A stretch of 64,000 bases of DNA, taken from NCBI RefSeq assembly GCF_900091615.1, contig NZ_FMIA01000002.1, forward strand, positions 2,914,001-2,978,000. Direction: 5' to 3'. The notes beneath the pieces were generated by a model. The model was not told where the DNA came from. It was given only the letters and a program-made list of their open reading frames with translations, and ran no database searches. This document shows, in pieces, positions 25,181 to 33,866 of the stretch (positions are counted from its first letter, which is position 1; each line of letters begins with the position of its first letter). A program made the translations under genes and the position numbers. This DNA is from Micromonospora yangpuensis (GTDB lineage: Bacteria; Actinomycetota; Actinomycetes; Mycobacteriales; Micromonosporaceae).

Positions 25181-26425
25181 TCAGGGCATCGCGATCTCGC
25201 CCGGCAGCCGGGTGAGGCCGGGCAGCGGCGGCGCTGCCTCCGCCGAGCGGCTCTCCGCCGCACCGGCCGGGCACATCGCGGTGAGCAGGAAGGTGTTCCA
25301 GGCGACGTCGACCGGGTGCGCGTCGGGCAGGCCGGCCTGGTAATGGCTGAAGTTGATCCCGGTGGAGACCTGGCGGGCACCGTCGCGGCTGTGCATCGAG
25401 GCCGTCAGGTGACCGAGGACCACACCGTCGTGGCCCCAGAACTCGCCGCACGGGGTGGACACGGCGCGGACGCCGAGACCGTAGCGGCCGGCCGCCGGCT
25501 GCCCCGGCTGCATCGGCACGCCGTCGAGCATCTCGTCGAGGGTGGCGGGGCTGAGCAGGCCACCGCCGAGCAGCGCCCGGAAGAAGGTGTTCAGGTCCGC
25601 CGCGGTGGAGATCATCTCGCCGGCCGTCCACGCCCAGCTCATGTTGAACTCGCTGAGGTCACGGGCGCCGAACGGGGCGAAGTAGGCGCCGCTGTGCGGG
25701 CCCCGGATCGTCGGGTCGGCGCCGGGCAGGGACGTGCCGGTGAGCCGCAGGGGCCGCAGGATGCGCCGCTGGATCTCGGCCGCCGCGTCGTTGCCGGTGA
25801 CCGCCTCGATCACCAGTCCGGCCAGGACGTAGTTGGTGTTGGAGTAGTTGAACGCGGCGCCGGGGGCGTTGGTCGGCGGCATGGCCAGTCCCGTGGCGGC
25901 CAGCTCCGTCGGGGCGTACGTGGTGACCTGCATCGTGTTGATCGCCGCGTACGAGTCGATCATTTCGTTGGTGTAGTTGCCGATGCCGCTGGTGTGGTTC
26001 AGCAGCATCCGGACGGTGACCTGGCGGCCGAGTTCGGCGGGCACGACGTCGGGCAGCCACCGCCCGATCGGATCGTCGAGACCCACCCGGTCCTCGTCGA
26101 CGAGCTGCAGCACGGTGGTGGCGACGAACGTCTTGGTGACGCTGCCGATGCGGTGCCGCAGTTCGGGCCGCATCGGTCGAGGACTGGTCAGGTACGCCTG
26201 ACCGGCGGCGTCGCGCCAGTCCTGCCGGCCGTCGCGCACGGCGGCCAGCGCGCCCGGGACGCCGGCCTCGGGCACTGCGGCGAGCGCGGCGCGCAACCCG
26301 GCACGGTCCAGCCCGTCGGCGCCCGGTCCGGCCCGCTCGGCGGCGGAGGCGGGTACGACAGCGATGGTGGCCACCAGCGTCACGCCGGCGGCCACCGCCT
26401 TCAGTGTCCGAACAGTACGAAACAT
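25181..26425 (-). CDS. secreted serine hydrolase (beta-lactamase/DD-peptidase fold)
   Basis: A 414-aa class C beta-lactamase-type protein with a signal peptide (cleavage near ASA at about residues 26-28). The catalytic triad motifs are in order: Ser95-x-x-Lys98 (SVTK), Tyr194-Ser-Asn (YSN) and His332-Asp-Gly (HDG). Family members act as DD-carboxypeptidases, esterases or beta-lactamases outside the cell. A palindrome GAATATTC lies at 26429-26436, directly before the start. The next gene upstream is broken, and the gene stands alone. Confidence 0.87.
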   Translation of the reverse strand: MFRTVRTLKAVAAGVTLVATIAVVPASAAERAGPGADGLDRAGLRAALAAVPEAGVPGALAAVRDGRQDWRDAAGQAYLTSPRPMRPELRHRIGSVTKTFVATTVLQLVDEDRVGLDDPIGRWLPDVVPAELGRQVTVRMLLNHTSGIGNYTNEMIDSYAAINTMQVTTYAPTELAATGLAMPPTNAPGAAFNYSNTNYVLAGLVIEAVTGNDAAAEIQRRILRPLRLTGTSLPGADPTIRGPHSGAYFAPFGARDLSEFNMSWAWTAGEMISTAADLNTFFRALLGGGLLSPATLDEMLDGVPMQPGQPAAGRYGLGVRAVSTPCGEFWGHDGVVLGHLTASMHSRDGARQVSTGINFSHYQAGLPDAHPVDVAWNTFLLTAMCPAGAAESRSAEAAPPLPGLTRLPGEIAMP

Positions 26426-26536
26426 ATCGAATATTCTCGTTGGCTTTCGAGAGGTCGCATCCTGCGCAGGTGCGAGATTCGACTCCCACCACGGGCTGAG
26501 TCGGGATCGGCCTTCGGGGCGGGGTGGCGGGTGCCC

Positions 26537-27183
26537 TCACTTGCGCCAGGCGGGGGCCATCCGTTCCGACATCTCCCGCCAGAAGGTCCGCAGGTCGTCC
26601 CGGTTGACCGCCTGCCACGTCGCCGGGGCGGGGGAGCGGAACCAGGACCCGACGAGATCGACCTGGTGGGCGCAGAACACCTCGTCCATCTGGTAGGGCA
26701 GTTCGTCTCCCTTCGGCGGCAACGGACACAACCGGAAGGGGCAGTCGTCGATGCAGGTGGGTTCCGCAGCACGTTGCGGCGGTACCAGCGGCGGACCGGG
26801 GCGTAGCGCCAGAAGAAGAAGACGGCCAGGCCGAGGGCCACCAACAGGGGGCCCTTGACGAAGCCCTCCACCTCCCCGCAGTAGTACGCCCGTGGTTGGC
26901 TCCCGGCGCACCACCGGGAGATCGGGAGAAAACCCGGCTCGTTGTCGGCGATCGTCACCACCAGCGAGAACAGCGTCCACGCGACCAGCAGGCCGGCAGC
27001 GGTCAGGATTGCCCACTGCACCCCGCGGTGGTACCGCCACCCCGGTCGGCGGTCGGCCCGCTCGTCCGTGCGCCGGCGCAGGCTCCGCTCGGTGTGCCGC
27101 TCCCGTCGGGTACGCCAGCGGCGCCGGCGCTGCTGGAGCCACAACTGCGCCGCCCAGACGGGACCACGTCTCGGCCCGCGCAT
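26537..27183 (-). pseudogene. membrane protein gene interrupted by one frameshift
   Basis: One frame from 27183 encodes a basic N-terminus and two membrane helices (GVQWAILTAAGLLVAWTLF, then GPLLVALGLAVFFFWRYAP) and reaches RRNVLRNP. A second frame continues directly with TCIDDCPFRLCPLPPKGDEL, a clear C-terminus and a stop at 26537. A single-base change near 26755-26762 separates them. Together they would make a protein of about 215 residues. I do not recognise a family. It may be a recent mutation or an assembly error. Confidence 0.6.
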
Positions 27184-27303
27184 GGACACCCCCACGATCG
27201 GTTCGGTCGGCCACCCGGGCGCCGCCTGTCCTTAACTGACCACGCTATTGCCTGTTTCCGCAGGCAGCGCCGATTCGGCGAATCCGGCGGCACCGGGTCG
27301 TGA

Positions 27304-28248
27304 TCAGACCGGGGCGAACGTGGTCCCGGTGAGCTGCTCCGAGACCGCCCAGACGCGTTCGGCCTCCTCGACGCTGCGCAGCGGCGGGTACATCCGCTGC
27401 TCGGCGGGCGGGCCACCGAGGTTGCCGGGCCCACGCGGCCCGTAGAGGGCACCCGGCCGGGCGGTGGGGTCGGTGGCCGCCATCAGCGCGGGCAGCTTCG
27501 CGGTCTCGACGGTGCCCAGCAGGACGCCGCGGGCCGACAGCGCCCGGATCACGCGGACCTGAGGAGTGTCCCGGCTGCGGCCGAGCTCGGGACGGGCCGC
27601 CAGGAGGCTGGTGGGGGCCACCCCGGGGTGGGAGAGGTTGCTGGTGATACCCCAGCCGTGCGTCCTGCTGCGCCGGTCCAGCTCCAGTCCGAACAGGCCG
27701 AACGCGATCTTCGACTGGCGGTAGGCCCGCATCGCGTCGTACGACCGCTCGCTGTTCAGGTCGTCCCAGTCGATGCGGCCCCGCCGTGCGGCGATGCTGA
27801 CCTGCGAGGTCACCCGGGCCCGGCCGGCGATCAGCAGCGGAAGCAGCCGGCCGACCAGCGCGGCGTGGCCGAGGTGGTTGGTGCCGAACTGCAGCTCGAA
27901 CCCGTCGGCCGTGGTCTGCCGGTTCGGCGGCGTCATCACGCCCGCGTTGTTGATCAGGAGGTGGATCGGCCGGTCCTCGGAGCGCAGGGTGTCGCCCAGG
28001 GCGGCGACCGACTCCAGCGACGACAGGTCGAGGCTGCGCAGCGAGACGTCGGCACCGGGCGCGGCCTGCCGGATCGTGGCGATCGCGGCCTCGCCCTTGC
28101 GCGGGTTGCGCACCGGCAGGACCACCTCGGCACCGGCCGAGGCGAGCCGGGTGGCGATGCCCAGACCCATCCCGTCGCTGGCGCCGGTGACGACGGCACG
28201 CTTGCCGGACAGGTCGGGGACGGTGATGTCGATAGGTGTGCGTGGCAT
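27304..28248 (-). CDS. short-chain dehydrogenase (retinol-dehydrogenase-like SDR)
   Basis: A 314-aa SDR with cofactor motif [14 protein letters not shown], structural NNAG motif (LLINNAGVM) and YRQSK as the catalytic YxxxK. The position of Arg in PVRNP after strand 2 favours NADP(H). It resembles the long SDRs annotated as oxidoreductases of retinol-dehydrogenase type. It is divergent from the MmyB-type regulator gene at 28441, a common pairing in which the regulator controls the SDR. Two inverted copies of a CCACGGCC element lie between them. Confidence 0.87.
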   Translation of the reverse strand: MPRTPIDITVPDLSGKRAVVTGASDGMGLGIATRLASAGAEVVLPVRNPRKGEAAIATIRQAAPGADVSLRSLDLSSLESVAALGDTLRSEDRPIHLLINNAGVMTPPNRQTTADGFELQFGTNHLGHAALVGRLLPLLIAGRARVTSQVSIAARRGRIDWDDLNSERSYDAMRAYRQSKIAFGLFGLELDRRSRTHGWGITSNLSHPGVAPTSLLAARPELGRSRDTPQVRVIRALSARGVLLGTVETAKLPALMAATDPTARPGALYGPRGPGNLGGPPAEQRMYPPLRSVEEAERVWAVSEQLTGTTFAPV

Positions 28249-28313
28249 GGTTTCTGCTCCCTGGTCGATGCGTTCCTCGGGTACGCCATCGATCCTGGGC
28301 CGGGTTCCCGGAA

Positions 28314-28389
28314 GTAACCACGGCCTTCCGATCCCAGGCTCGCGGGTCCCCCGGGGCGGCGGATGGGGGGATCGACGGGCCGTGGCTAC
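28314..28389. promoter_or_regulatory. pair of inverted elements between SDR and MmyB-type regulator
   Basis: GTAACCACGGCC (28314-28325) and its near-exact reverse complement GGCCGTGGCTAC (28378-28389, one mismatch) are 52 bases apart in the divergent gap. Each copy is about 50-65 nt upstream of one of the two start codons. The geometry suits a regulator bound at both promoters, most simply the adjacent MmyB-type protein. Confidence 0.5.
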
Positions 28390-28440
28390 CCGTTCCGGCA
28401 GGCGGTAGAAACGGGGCCAGCACTCGAAGGGGGAAGCGTC

Positions 28441-29280
28441 GTGATCGATCGCACCGGGCTGGCGGAGTTCCTGCGGAACCGCCGGCAGGCACTGCAACCG
28501 GAGGACGTCGGCCTGCCGCGCGGGCAGCGGCGCCGGACCAACGGCCTGCGCCGCGAGGAGGTCGCGTCGTTGTGCCACATGTCGGTCGACTACTACTCCC
28601 GGCTGGAGCGGGAACGGGGACCGCAGCCGTCGCAGTCGATGATCGCCTCGATCGCGCAGGGCCTGCACCTGTCGGTCGACGAGCGCGACCACCTGTTCCG
28701 CCTCGCCGGTCACACCCCACCACCGCGCGGTACGCCCACCGACCACATCAGCCCCGGCCTGCTGCGGGTGCTCGACCGGCTGGCCGACACCCCCGCCGAG
28801 ATCGTCACCGAACTCGGCGAGACCCTGCGGCAGTCCCCGCTGGGCGTCGCGCTCACCGGGGACACCACCCGCTACGTCGGGCCGGCCCGCAGCGCGGGGT
28901 ACCGCTGGTTCACCGACCCCGCCGCCCGGCGGCTCTACGCACCCGAGCAGCACCCGTTCCTGACCCGGATGTGGGCCTCGGGCCTGCGTGAGCTGGTCAC
29001 CCTCCGGGGGCCCGGTTCCCGGGCCGCCCGCCTGGCCGAGTTGCTGCTGGCCGGCAGCGAGGAGTTCCGGCGGGTGTGGGACGACCACGAGATCGGGGTA
29101 CGCCCCCACCAGGTCAAGCACTTCGTCCACCCCGAGGTCGGCGCGCTGGAGCTGAACTGCCAGCAGCTCGTCGACCCGGGACAGGCGCACGCGCTGCTGG
29201 TCTACACCGCCGTGCCGGGCACCGAGAGCCACGAGAAGCTGCGGATGCTCTCCGTCATCGGCGCGCAGTCGCTGAGCTGA
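28441..29280 (+). CDS. helix-turn-helix regulator with MmyB-like domain
   Basis: A 279-aa regulator starting at a GTG after GAAGGGGG. The HTH is of the XRE type adapted in this family: [20 protein letters not shown], then [17 protein letters not shown]. The C-terminal 180 residues are the MmyB ligand-binding domain, with [19 protein letters not shown] near the end. Such proteins typically repress a divergent oxidoreductase gene. Here the divergent gene is the SDR ending at 27304. Confidence 0.88.
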   Translation: MIDRTGLAEFLRNRRQALQPEDVGLPRGQRRRTNGLRREEVASLCHMSVDYYSRLERERGPQPSQSMIASIAQGLHLSVDERDHLFRLAGHTPPPRGTPTDHISPGLLRVLDRLADTPAEIVTELGETLRQSPLGVALTGDTTRYVGPARSAGYRWFTDPAARRLYAPEQHPFLTRMWASGLRELVTLRGPGSRAARLAELLLAGSEEFRRVWDDHEIGVRPHQVKHFVHPEVGALELNCQQLVDPGQAHALLVYTAVPGTESHEKLRMLSVIGAQSLS

Positions 29281-29293
29281 GCCCCGATGCCGC

Positions 29294-29869
29294 TCAGGCG
29301 AGTTGCCGGACGGGGTCGCCCGGGGAGATGGTGGCGCCGACCACCACGCGGGCGTTCAGGCCGCGCAACCGCAGGCGCTTGCCCTCCTCGGTCCAGACGA
29401 TCTTGTGGGCGTCACGTCCGAACCGGGCGGCGAACTTGGCACAGCCGGTGTGCGGCTGGTCGGTCACCTCGATGACGGCCCGGTCACCGATGGCCAGCCG
29501 GGTGCCGGCCGGCAGGGCGTCGACGCTCAGGTCGAGATCGAGGTAGAGCTGGTCACCGGCGAGCGCCCAGGCGTCCCGGTCGGGGCCGGCGATCAACTCG
29601 ACGAAGCGGGCGTTGATCACGTTCAGCTGCATGTCGGGGTGCGGTGACCGGTCGGTGGTCCGGGAGCTCGGTCGTTGCCCCCAGCTGTCGCCGATCAGCC
29701 CGGCATCCGGGTCCAGCTCGGCCAGCTCCAGCACCTCCCGGGCGCCGACGGCCGGCCGGCGTACGGCCAGCGCCAGGGTGCCCACACCCCGCGGGGACTG
29801 CCGCACGACGTGCAGGCCGGCGGTGATCTCGTCCATGGAGCGATGGCGTACCGTAACGGGCTTCTCCAT
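29294..29869 (-). CDS. MOSC-domain protein
   Basis: A 191-aa protein resembling the MOSC domain (molybdenum cofactor sulfurase C-terminal), which binds molybdopterin and carries sulfur or N-hydroxyl-reducing chemistry. The motif [15 protein letters not shown] holds the conserved cysteine (about residue 148), and [20 protein letters not shown] is the usual end. The ATG at 29869 is preferred; the frame extends 17 residues further. It stands alone, convergent with the MmyB-type regulator gene. Confidence 0.75.
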   Translation of the reverse strand: MEKPVTVRHRSMDEITAGLHVVRQSPRGVGTLALAVRRPAVGAREVLELAELDPDAGLIGDSWGQRPSSRTTDRSPHPDMQLNVINARFVELIAGPDRDAWALAGDQLYLDLDLSVDALPAGTRLAIGDRAVIEVTDQPHTGCAKFAARFGRDAHKIVWTEEGKRLRLRGLNARVVVGATISPGDPVRQLA

Positions 29870-29967
29870 GGGATTGACTGTGCTCGGCCCGCACCCGCGT
29901 GTCCACGCGATTCTCGCCACCCGAGACCGGCACGAGCACCGCTGTACCGCCCACTGCTGGTCCTAAC

Positions 29968-30570
29968 TCAGTCACTCGTCAGGTCGCGGCCCACAGCGAC
30001 TCCGGCGGCGACGGATGCCACGGCGGCCCAACCCGAGGCGAGTAGGAGTCCACCGACGTCACCCGAGCCGGCACTGATGAACGCGGTGAACGGTAGCGGC
30101 GCCTGTAGCCTGCCGACCAGGCCCTCAACAAAGACGAACCAGCCCGCGCATCCGAGGAAGAACCAGGTAGGCCGGCGTGCCACTGCCGCACCGGCCGCCC
30201 CGAACACCGCCATCAACGGCACGACGGTAAGCAGGTTCAGGTACCTGTCAGCGGCACCTTTGACGAGGAGCGTCAAGCCGCTGACCGCCACGAAACCGCT
30301 GGCGACAATCATCGCCGCGATCAGTTGGCCGACGAGTACCGCGATCCGTCTCGGCACGGTGAGATAGAGCAGAACAGCCGTCCGGTGCTGGTAGTGCTGG
30401 GCCACCATTGTCGCGGCGAGTCCGAAGGCGACCATACCCGCCAACAGCCCCCAGGCGTCGATGTTCACCGAACCAATGAGGGTGCCCAGTGCGACAGAGA
30501 CGATCAGCGAGATGCGGCTGGAACGGATAGTGGCCGTCCGGTGCAGATCGCTGCGTACGATCTTGAGCAT
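29968..30570 (-). CDS. ABC-2-type exporter permease
   Basis: A 200-aa membrane protein with six helices (for example ISLIVSVALGTLIGSV and VGQLIAAMIVASGFVAVSGL), the half-size permease expected beside an exporter ATPase. Its start overlaps the ATPase stop by one base (TGATG on the minus strand), so they form a transporter pair. Substrate unknown. Confidence 0.75.
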   Translation of the reverse strand: MLKIVRSDLHRTATIRSSRISLIVSVALGTLIGSVNIDAWGLLAGMVAFGLAATMVAQHYQHRTAVLLYLTVPRRIAVLVGQLIAAMIVASGFVAVSGLTLLVKGAADRYLNLLTVVPLMAVFGAAGAAVARRPTWFFLGCAGWFVFVEGLVGRLQAPLPFTAFISAGSGDVGGLLLASGWAAVASVAAGVAVGRDLTSD

Positions 30571-31445
30571 CAGGCAGCCGTCAGGTCGAGGAAGATCTGT
30601 TCGAGGTCCGGAGTCTCGACGGTCAGCTCGTACAACGGCACGCGAGCCTGGAAGGCGATCTCACCCGCGCTCTCGGGCGTAAGTCCCGTCACCTGCAGAG
30701 CGTCGCCGCTTCTCGTGACCCGTCCGCCGGCTCCCTGTAGAGCCTGCCACAGTCGACGCTGGTCACGACTGCGGATCCGCAGCCGTCCCGCCGAGGCGCC
30801 GTACAGACTGGCGAGCGGTGCCTCACAGGTCACCCGCCCCTTCACGATGATCACCACATCATCGATGAACTGCGCCAACTCGGCCAGCAGGTGACTCGAG
30901 ACGAGGACGGTCCCGCCCCGGCCGCAGTGGTCGCGCAGCAGCCGGCGAAGCCAGGCGACCCCCTCGGGGTCGAGGCCGTTCGCCGGCTCGTCGAGGACCA
31001 ACGTCGGTGGGTCACCGAGAAGGGCGGTGGCCACCGCCAGACGCTGCCGCATGCCCAGCGAGTAGGCACCACTTCGCTGACCCGCCGCATGGGCCAGCCC
31101 GACGTCGTCGAGCAGCTCCTCGACTCGCGACCGCCTGACGCCGGCCAGGATCGCCTGGGACGTCAGGTGGGCCCGGCCGGACTGGCCGGGATGGCTGATC
31201 CCCTGCTCGAGAACGGCACCGACCTCTCTCGCCGGATGTGGCAGGTCACGGAACCGGCGACCGTTGATCCGGGCCTCTCCGGCCGTCGCGCGACTCAGTC
31301 CGAGCAGCATCCGCAGAGTGGTCGTCTTTCCCGAGCCGTTGAGCCCGAGAAAGCCGGTCACCCTCCCGGGGTAGGCGGTAAAGCTGGCATCCTGCACCGC
31401 TTGCACCCGTCCGTAGTGCTTTGTCAGTCCGAGCGCCTCAATCAC
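30570..31445 (-). CDS. ABC exporter ATPase
   Basis: A 291-aa ATPase with Walker A GLNGSGKT, a signature of the form YSLGMRQRLAVATAL, and Walker B TLVLDEPANGLDP, followed by a C-terminal 70-residue regulatory region typical of DrrA/NatA-like exporters. It starts at a GTG at 31445. It pairs with the permease ending at 29968. Base composition is slightly lower in GC than its neighbours. Confidence 0.87.
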   Translation of the reverse strand: MIEALGLTKHYGRVQAVQDASFTAYPGRVTGFLGLNGSGKTTTLRMLLGLSRATAGEARINGRRFRDLPHPAREVGAVLEQGISHPGQSGRAHLTSQAILAGVRRSRVEELLDDVGLAHAAGQRSGAYSLGMRQRLAVATALLGDPPTLVLDEPANGLDPEGVAWLRRLLRDHCGRGGTVLVSSHLLAELAQFIDDVVIIVKGRVTCEAPLASLYGASAGRLRIRSRDQRRLWQALQGAGGRVTRSGDALQVTGLTPESAGEIAFQARVPLYELTVETPDLEQIFLDLTAA

Positions 31446-31755
31446 CGTGGGTCGACACTTCCACGAACGTGCGACGGGTCTATCGGCTCGGCTTCCACAC
31501 CATGTGCTCCCATGCTTGGCGGCGTCGGCGGCACAGGATGCCCTCCCGTTCACTGCGGCGCGGCGTTGCGGTGGTCGATGACCCGTTCTACACGACGTGG
31601 CGGAGTGCGATGGCGAGAGGGTGGTCTCGCGAGTTGCCCGACCGCTGACACCCCACCGGCAGGGAAGCGGCTCACCGGCGCCGGCGGCCGAACATCGACA
31701 GTAAGCCATGTCAGCGGAGCAGGTGAGCTGTCCACGGCCTCGTTACACTCCCGGC
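31446..31755. other. 310-nt intergenic region with no clear gene
   Basis: Between the divergent ABC ATPase (start 31445) and MarR-type (start 31756) genes. A short open stretch on the plus strand ends at 31648 with VVDDPFYTTWRSAMARGWSR, which looks protein-like and could be the tail of a lost gene, but no start or family could be recognised. No hairpin or operator is evident. Confidence 0.4.
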
Positions 31756-32223
31756 ATGACGGCAACGCCGCGCTGGCTGAACTCCGAGCAGAAGGCCGCC
31801 TGGGACAGTTTCATCCGGATGCAGGAGACGCTGCTCGGGCGACTGTCCCGCCGGGTCCGTACCGACTCCGGCATGTCCGCCTCCGACTACATCGTGCTGG
31901 CCAATCTCACCGAGACCGGCGGCGGGCGGATGCGGTTCCTGGACCTGGCCAAGCTGGTGGAGTGGGAGAAGAGCCGGATGTCCCACCAGGTCGGGCGGAT
32001 GGCGAAGCGGGGTCTGGTGACCCGGGAGGAGTGTCCCGAGGACGGCCGCGGCGCGTTCATCGTCGTCACCCCGGCGGGTTACCGGGCGATCGAGGAGGCC
32101 GCGCCGATGCACGTCGAGCAGGTCCGCCGGCTGTTCGTCGACGCCCTCGACCAGGAGGATCTCGACACGCTCGCCCGGATCTGCGACCGCGTCCTGGCGC
32201 ACATGGCGAAGCAGCCCGACTGA
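31756..32223 (+). CDS. MarR-family transcription regulator
   Basis: A 155-aa winged-helix regulator: ASDYIVLANLTETGGGRMRFLDL, the recognition helix segment WEKSRMSHQVGRMAKRGLV, and the beta wing TREECPEDGRGAFIVVTPAG. The ATG at 31756 is used. The next gene downstream (GNAT) is preceded by a perfect TTGAT/ATCAA palindrome covering its predicted -35 box, a typical MarR operator, so it likely represses that gene. Confidence 0.88.
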   Translation: MTATPRWLNSEQKAAWDSFIRMQETLLGRLSRRVRTDSGMSASDYIVLANLTETGGGRMRFLDLAKLVEWEKSRMSHQVGRMAKRGLVTREECPEDGRGAFIVVTPAGYRAIEEAAPMHVEQVRRLFVDALDQEDLDTLARICDRVLAHMAKQPD

Positions 32224-32262
32224 GGTCGGCCACGTGCCGGTCCGGTGGACACGTGATCAAAA

Positions 32263-32294
32263 GGTTGATGTATCAACCGTCTCGTGGTTAGGGT
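32263..32294 (+). promoter_or_regulatory. MarR-type operator overlapping promoter
   Basis: GGTTGAT-GT-ATCAACC (32263-32278) is a perfect 7-2-7 palindrome. It contains TTGATG (32265-32270), which with TAGGGT (32289-32294) and an 18-bp spacer forms a plausible -35/-10 promoter for the GNAT gene at 32332. A repressor bound here would block polymerase. The adjacent MarR-type gene is the obvious candidate. Confidence 0.6.
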
Positions 32295-32331
32295 GGACGC
32301 GGACCCACCCCGATGATCTATGGAGGACCCC

Positions 32332-32640
32332 ATGGCGGTTGACGTGATCGACGTGCCCGAGGCGAAGCGGTACGAGGCCCGGGTCGACGGGAAGGACGAG
32401 ATCGCGGGCGTCGCCGAGTACATCCGTACCGCGGAGCTCGTCGCGTTCGTGCACACCGAGGTCGGGCCGGCGTACGAGGGCAGGGGCGTCGGGTCCGCGC
32501 TGGCCCGCACCGCCCTGGACGAGGCGCGGGCCGCGAAGCTGCGGGTGCTGGCGACCTGCCCCTTCTTCGCGATGTGGATCGCCCGGCACCCCGAGTACGA
32601 GGACCTGCTGTACCAGTCCCGCAGCCGGGTCAGCGACTGA
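32332..32640 (+). CDS. GNAT-like N-acetyltransferase (YjdJ/GNAT_NAT-CD4 type)
   Basis: A 102-aa short acetyltransferase-like protein. It has EYIRTAELVAFVHTEVGPAYEGRGVGSAL, which includes the acetyl-CoA-binding R-G-x-G segment, and CPFFAMWIARHPEYEDLL, typical of the small YjdJ-type N-acetyltransferases. The substrate is unknown. It is preceded by a MarR-type operator and followed by an 11-bp hairpin. Confidence 0.83.
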   Translation: MAVDVIDVPEAKRYEARVDGKDEIAGVAEYIRTAELVAFVHTEVGPAYEGRGVGSALARTALDEARAAKLRVLATCPFFAMWIARHPEYEDLLYQSRSRVSD

Positions 32641-32660
32641 GACAGCCGGATTCCGACGGC

Positions 32661-32689
32661 TGCCGGGCCGGAGGGAGACCGGCCCGGCA
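32661..32689. terminator. 11-bp perfect hairpin
   Basis: TGCCGGGCCGG (32661-32671) pairs with CCGGCCCGGCA (32679-32689) over a 7-nt loop. It lies between the convergent GNAT and RidA-like genes and probably terminates both. Confidence 0.7.
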
Positions 32690-32702
32690 CCCGCATCCCG
32701 CG

Positions 32703-33131
32703 TCAGCTCGGTCCGGCCTGACCGACGACGGCGGTCACCCGGATCTCGACGCGCATCCCCGGCGCGGCCAGAGCCGCGACGCCGATCATCGTCCACACCG
32801 GCGAACGGTCACCCATCCGCTTACGGAACTGCTCGACCATGAACCGGCCGTGCGCCTCGTCGATGACGCCGGGGGCGTCGGCGACGTGGAAGGAGTCCAC
32901 GGACACGACGTCCCGCAGGGTGGCGCCGGCCGTGGCCAGGGCGCGCTCGACATTGTCGAAGGTGCGGGCGATCTCGTCCTCGAGCGCCTCGGGGAAGGTG
33001 ATCTCGTCGTCCCAGCCGCCCTGACCCGAGATGTCGACCCGGTCACCGATCCGCACCGCCTGGTGGTAGTGCCGGTTCTCCAGCATCCATTCACCGATGC
33101 CGGCAGTGGTGAAGAACTGTGGCTCGGTCAT
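32703..33131 (-). CDS. RidA-family protein (YjgF/UK114)
   Basis: A 142-aa RidA-like protein: HQAVRIGDRVDISGQGGWD near the start, ALEDEIARTFDNVERALATAGATLRDVVSVDSF in the middle, and RVEIRVTAVVG at the end. RidA proteins hydrolyse reactive enamines and imines formed by PLP enzymes; the last arginine of the motif binds the carboxylate and is present. It stands apart from the ABC operon upstream, separated by a small hairpin. Confidence 0.85.
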   Translation of the reverse strand: MTEPQFFTTAGIGEWMLENRHYHQAVRIGDRVDISGQGGWDDEITFPEALEDEIARTFDNVERALATAGATLRDVVSVDSFHVADAPGVIDEAHGRFMVEQFRKRMGDRSPVWTMIGVAALAAPGMRVEIRVTAVVGQAGPS

Positions 33132-33156
33132 GTTGATCTCCTTGTCGTGGTGGTGT

Positions 33157-33175
33157 CCGGCCCGTGCCGGGCCGG
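33157..33175 (-). terminator. 7-bp GC hairpin
   Basis: CCGGCCC (33157-33163) and GGGCCGG (33169-33175) with a 5-nt loop, directly after the stop of the GPP34-like gene on the minus strand. A short but perfect stem, likely a terminator for the ABC/GPP34 operon. Confidence 0.5.
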
Positions 33176-33176
33176 G

Positions 33177-33866
33177 TTACTGGTTCCGCGGCAGCACGGT
33201 GATGGCCACGATGGCGCTGTTGACGACGGTGGCCGTCACGGTGCGGGTCACGGCCTGCGCCGCGGCGTCGGCGCCCCAGTCGCCGCGTTCGAGTTCCTTG
33301 GCCCGGGTGATCACCGGTGACGTCCAGGGGATCTCGGGGTCGAACTGCGGGAGCGTCCCGCTGGCCGAGAGCAGCGCGCCGAGCGCCGCGGCGCGGGTGG
33401 ACGGTTCGGCGCCGTCCACGAGGACCTGCCGGACCTCGGCGAGCAGCCGCGCCCGGCGTCCGGTCCGGCCGTCCGACAGCGCCGTGGTGCGGAACAGGCC
33501 GAGCACCTTGCGGGGTTCCTGGTCGATGTCGCCGCGTGCGGTGAGCCGGTCCAGCACCGGTGCGCGCAGGGCGGGGCCGATCGCCGCGAGCACCGTCTGC
33601 ACCCCGCGCGGCTTCTCGGCGAGGTAGTCCCAGGCCGGGCGGAGCAGGTCGGCGGCGGGCGGGCGGTCCCCGGTGCTGCTGATCCGGCCCCGCTTCTCCG
33701 TGGTCAGCCGATCAGCGAGGGCCAAATCGGCGAGGACGGCCCCGGCGAGGACGTAGAAGAGCGTGTTCTCGCCGGCGATGGTCCCGGAGGCGGGTTGGAA
33801 GAGCAGCAGCAGGAGATCCTCGGCCAGCGTCGGGGTGTCGGGGCGGTCGAGGTCGTCGGTGGTCAT
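33177..33866 (-). CDS. GPP34-family phosphoinositide-binding-like protein
   Basis: A 229-aa protein of the Golgi phosphoprotein 3 (GPP34) family, which is widespread in actinomycetes. Marks are TLAEDLLLLLFQPASGTI, VLAGAVLADLALADRL and WDYLAEKPRGVQTVL. In eukaryotes GPP34 proteins bind membrane phosphoinositides; the bacterial role is unknown. Its start overlaps the ABC permease stop (ATGA), so it belongs to the ATPase/permease operon. Confidence 0.85.
   Translation of the reverse strand: MTTDDLDRPDTPTLAEDLLLLLFQPASGTIAGENTLFYVLAGAVLADLALADRLTTEKRGRISSTGDRPPAADLLRPAWDYLAEKPRGVQTVLAAIGPALRAPVLDRLTARGDIDQEPRKVLGLFRTTALSDGRTGRRARLLAEVRQVLVDGAEPSTRAAALGALLSASGTLPQFDPEIPWTSPVITRAKELERGDWGADAAAQAVTRTVTATVVNSAIVAITVLPRNQ

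Noticed and set aside
31446..31755. A gene ending at 31648
   Set aside because: The tail looks protein-like, but no start, ribosome site or family could be found; listed only as an intergenic region.
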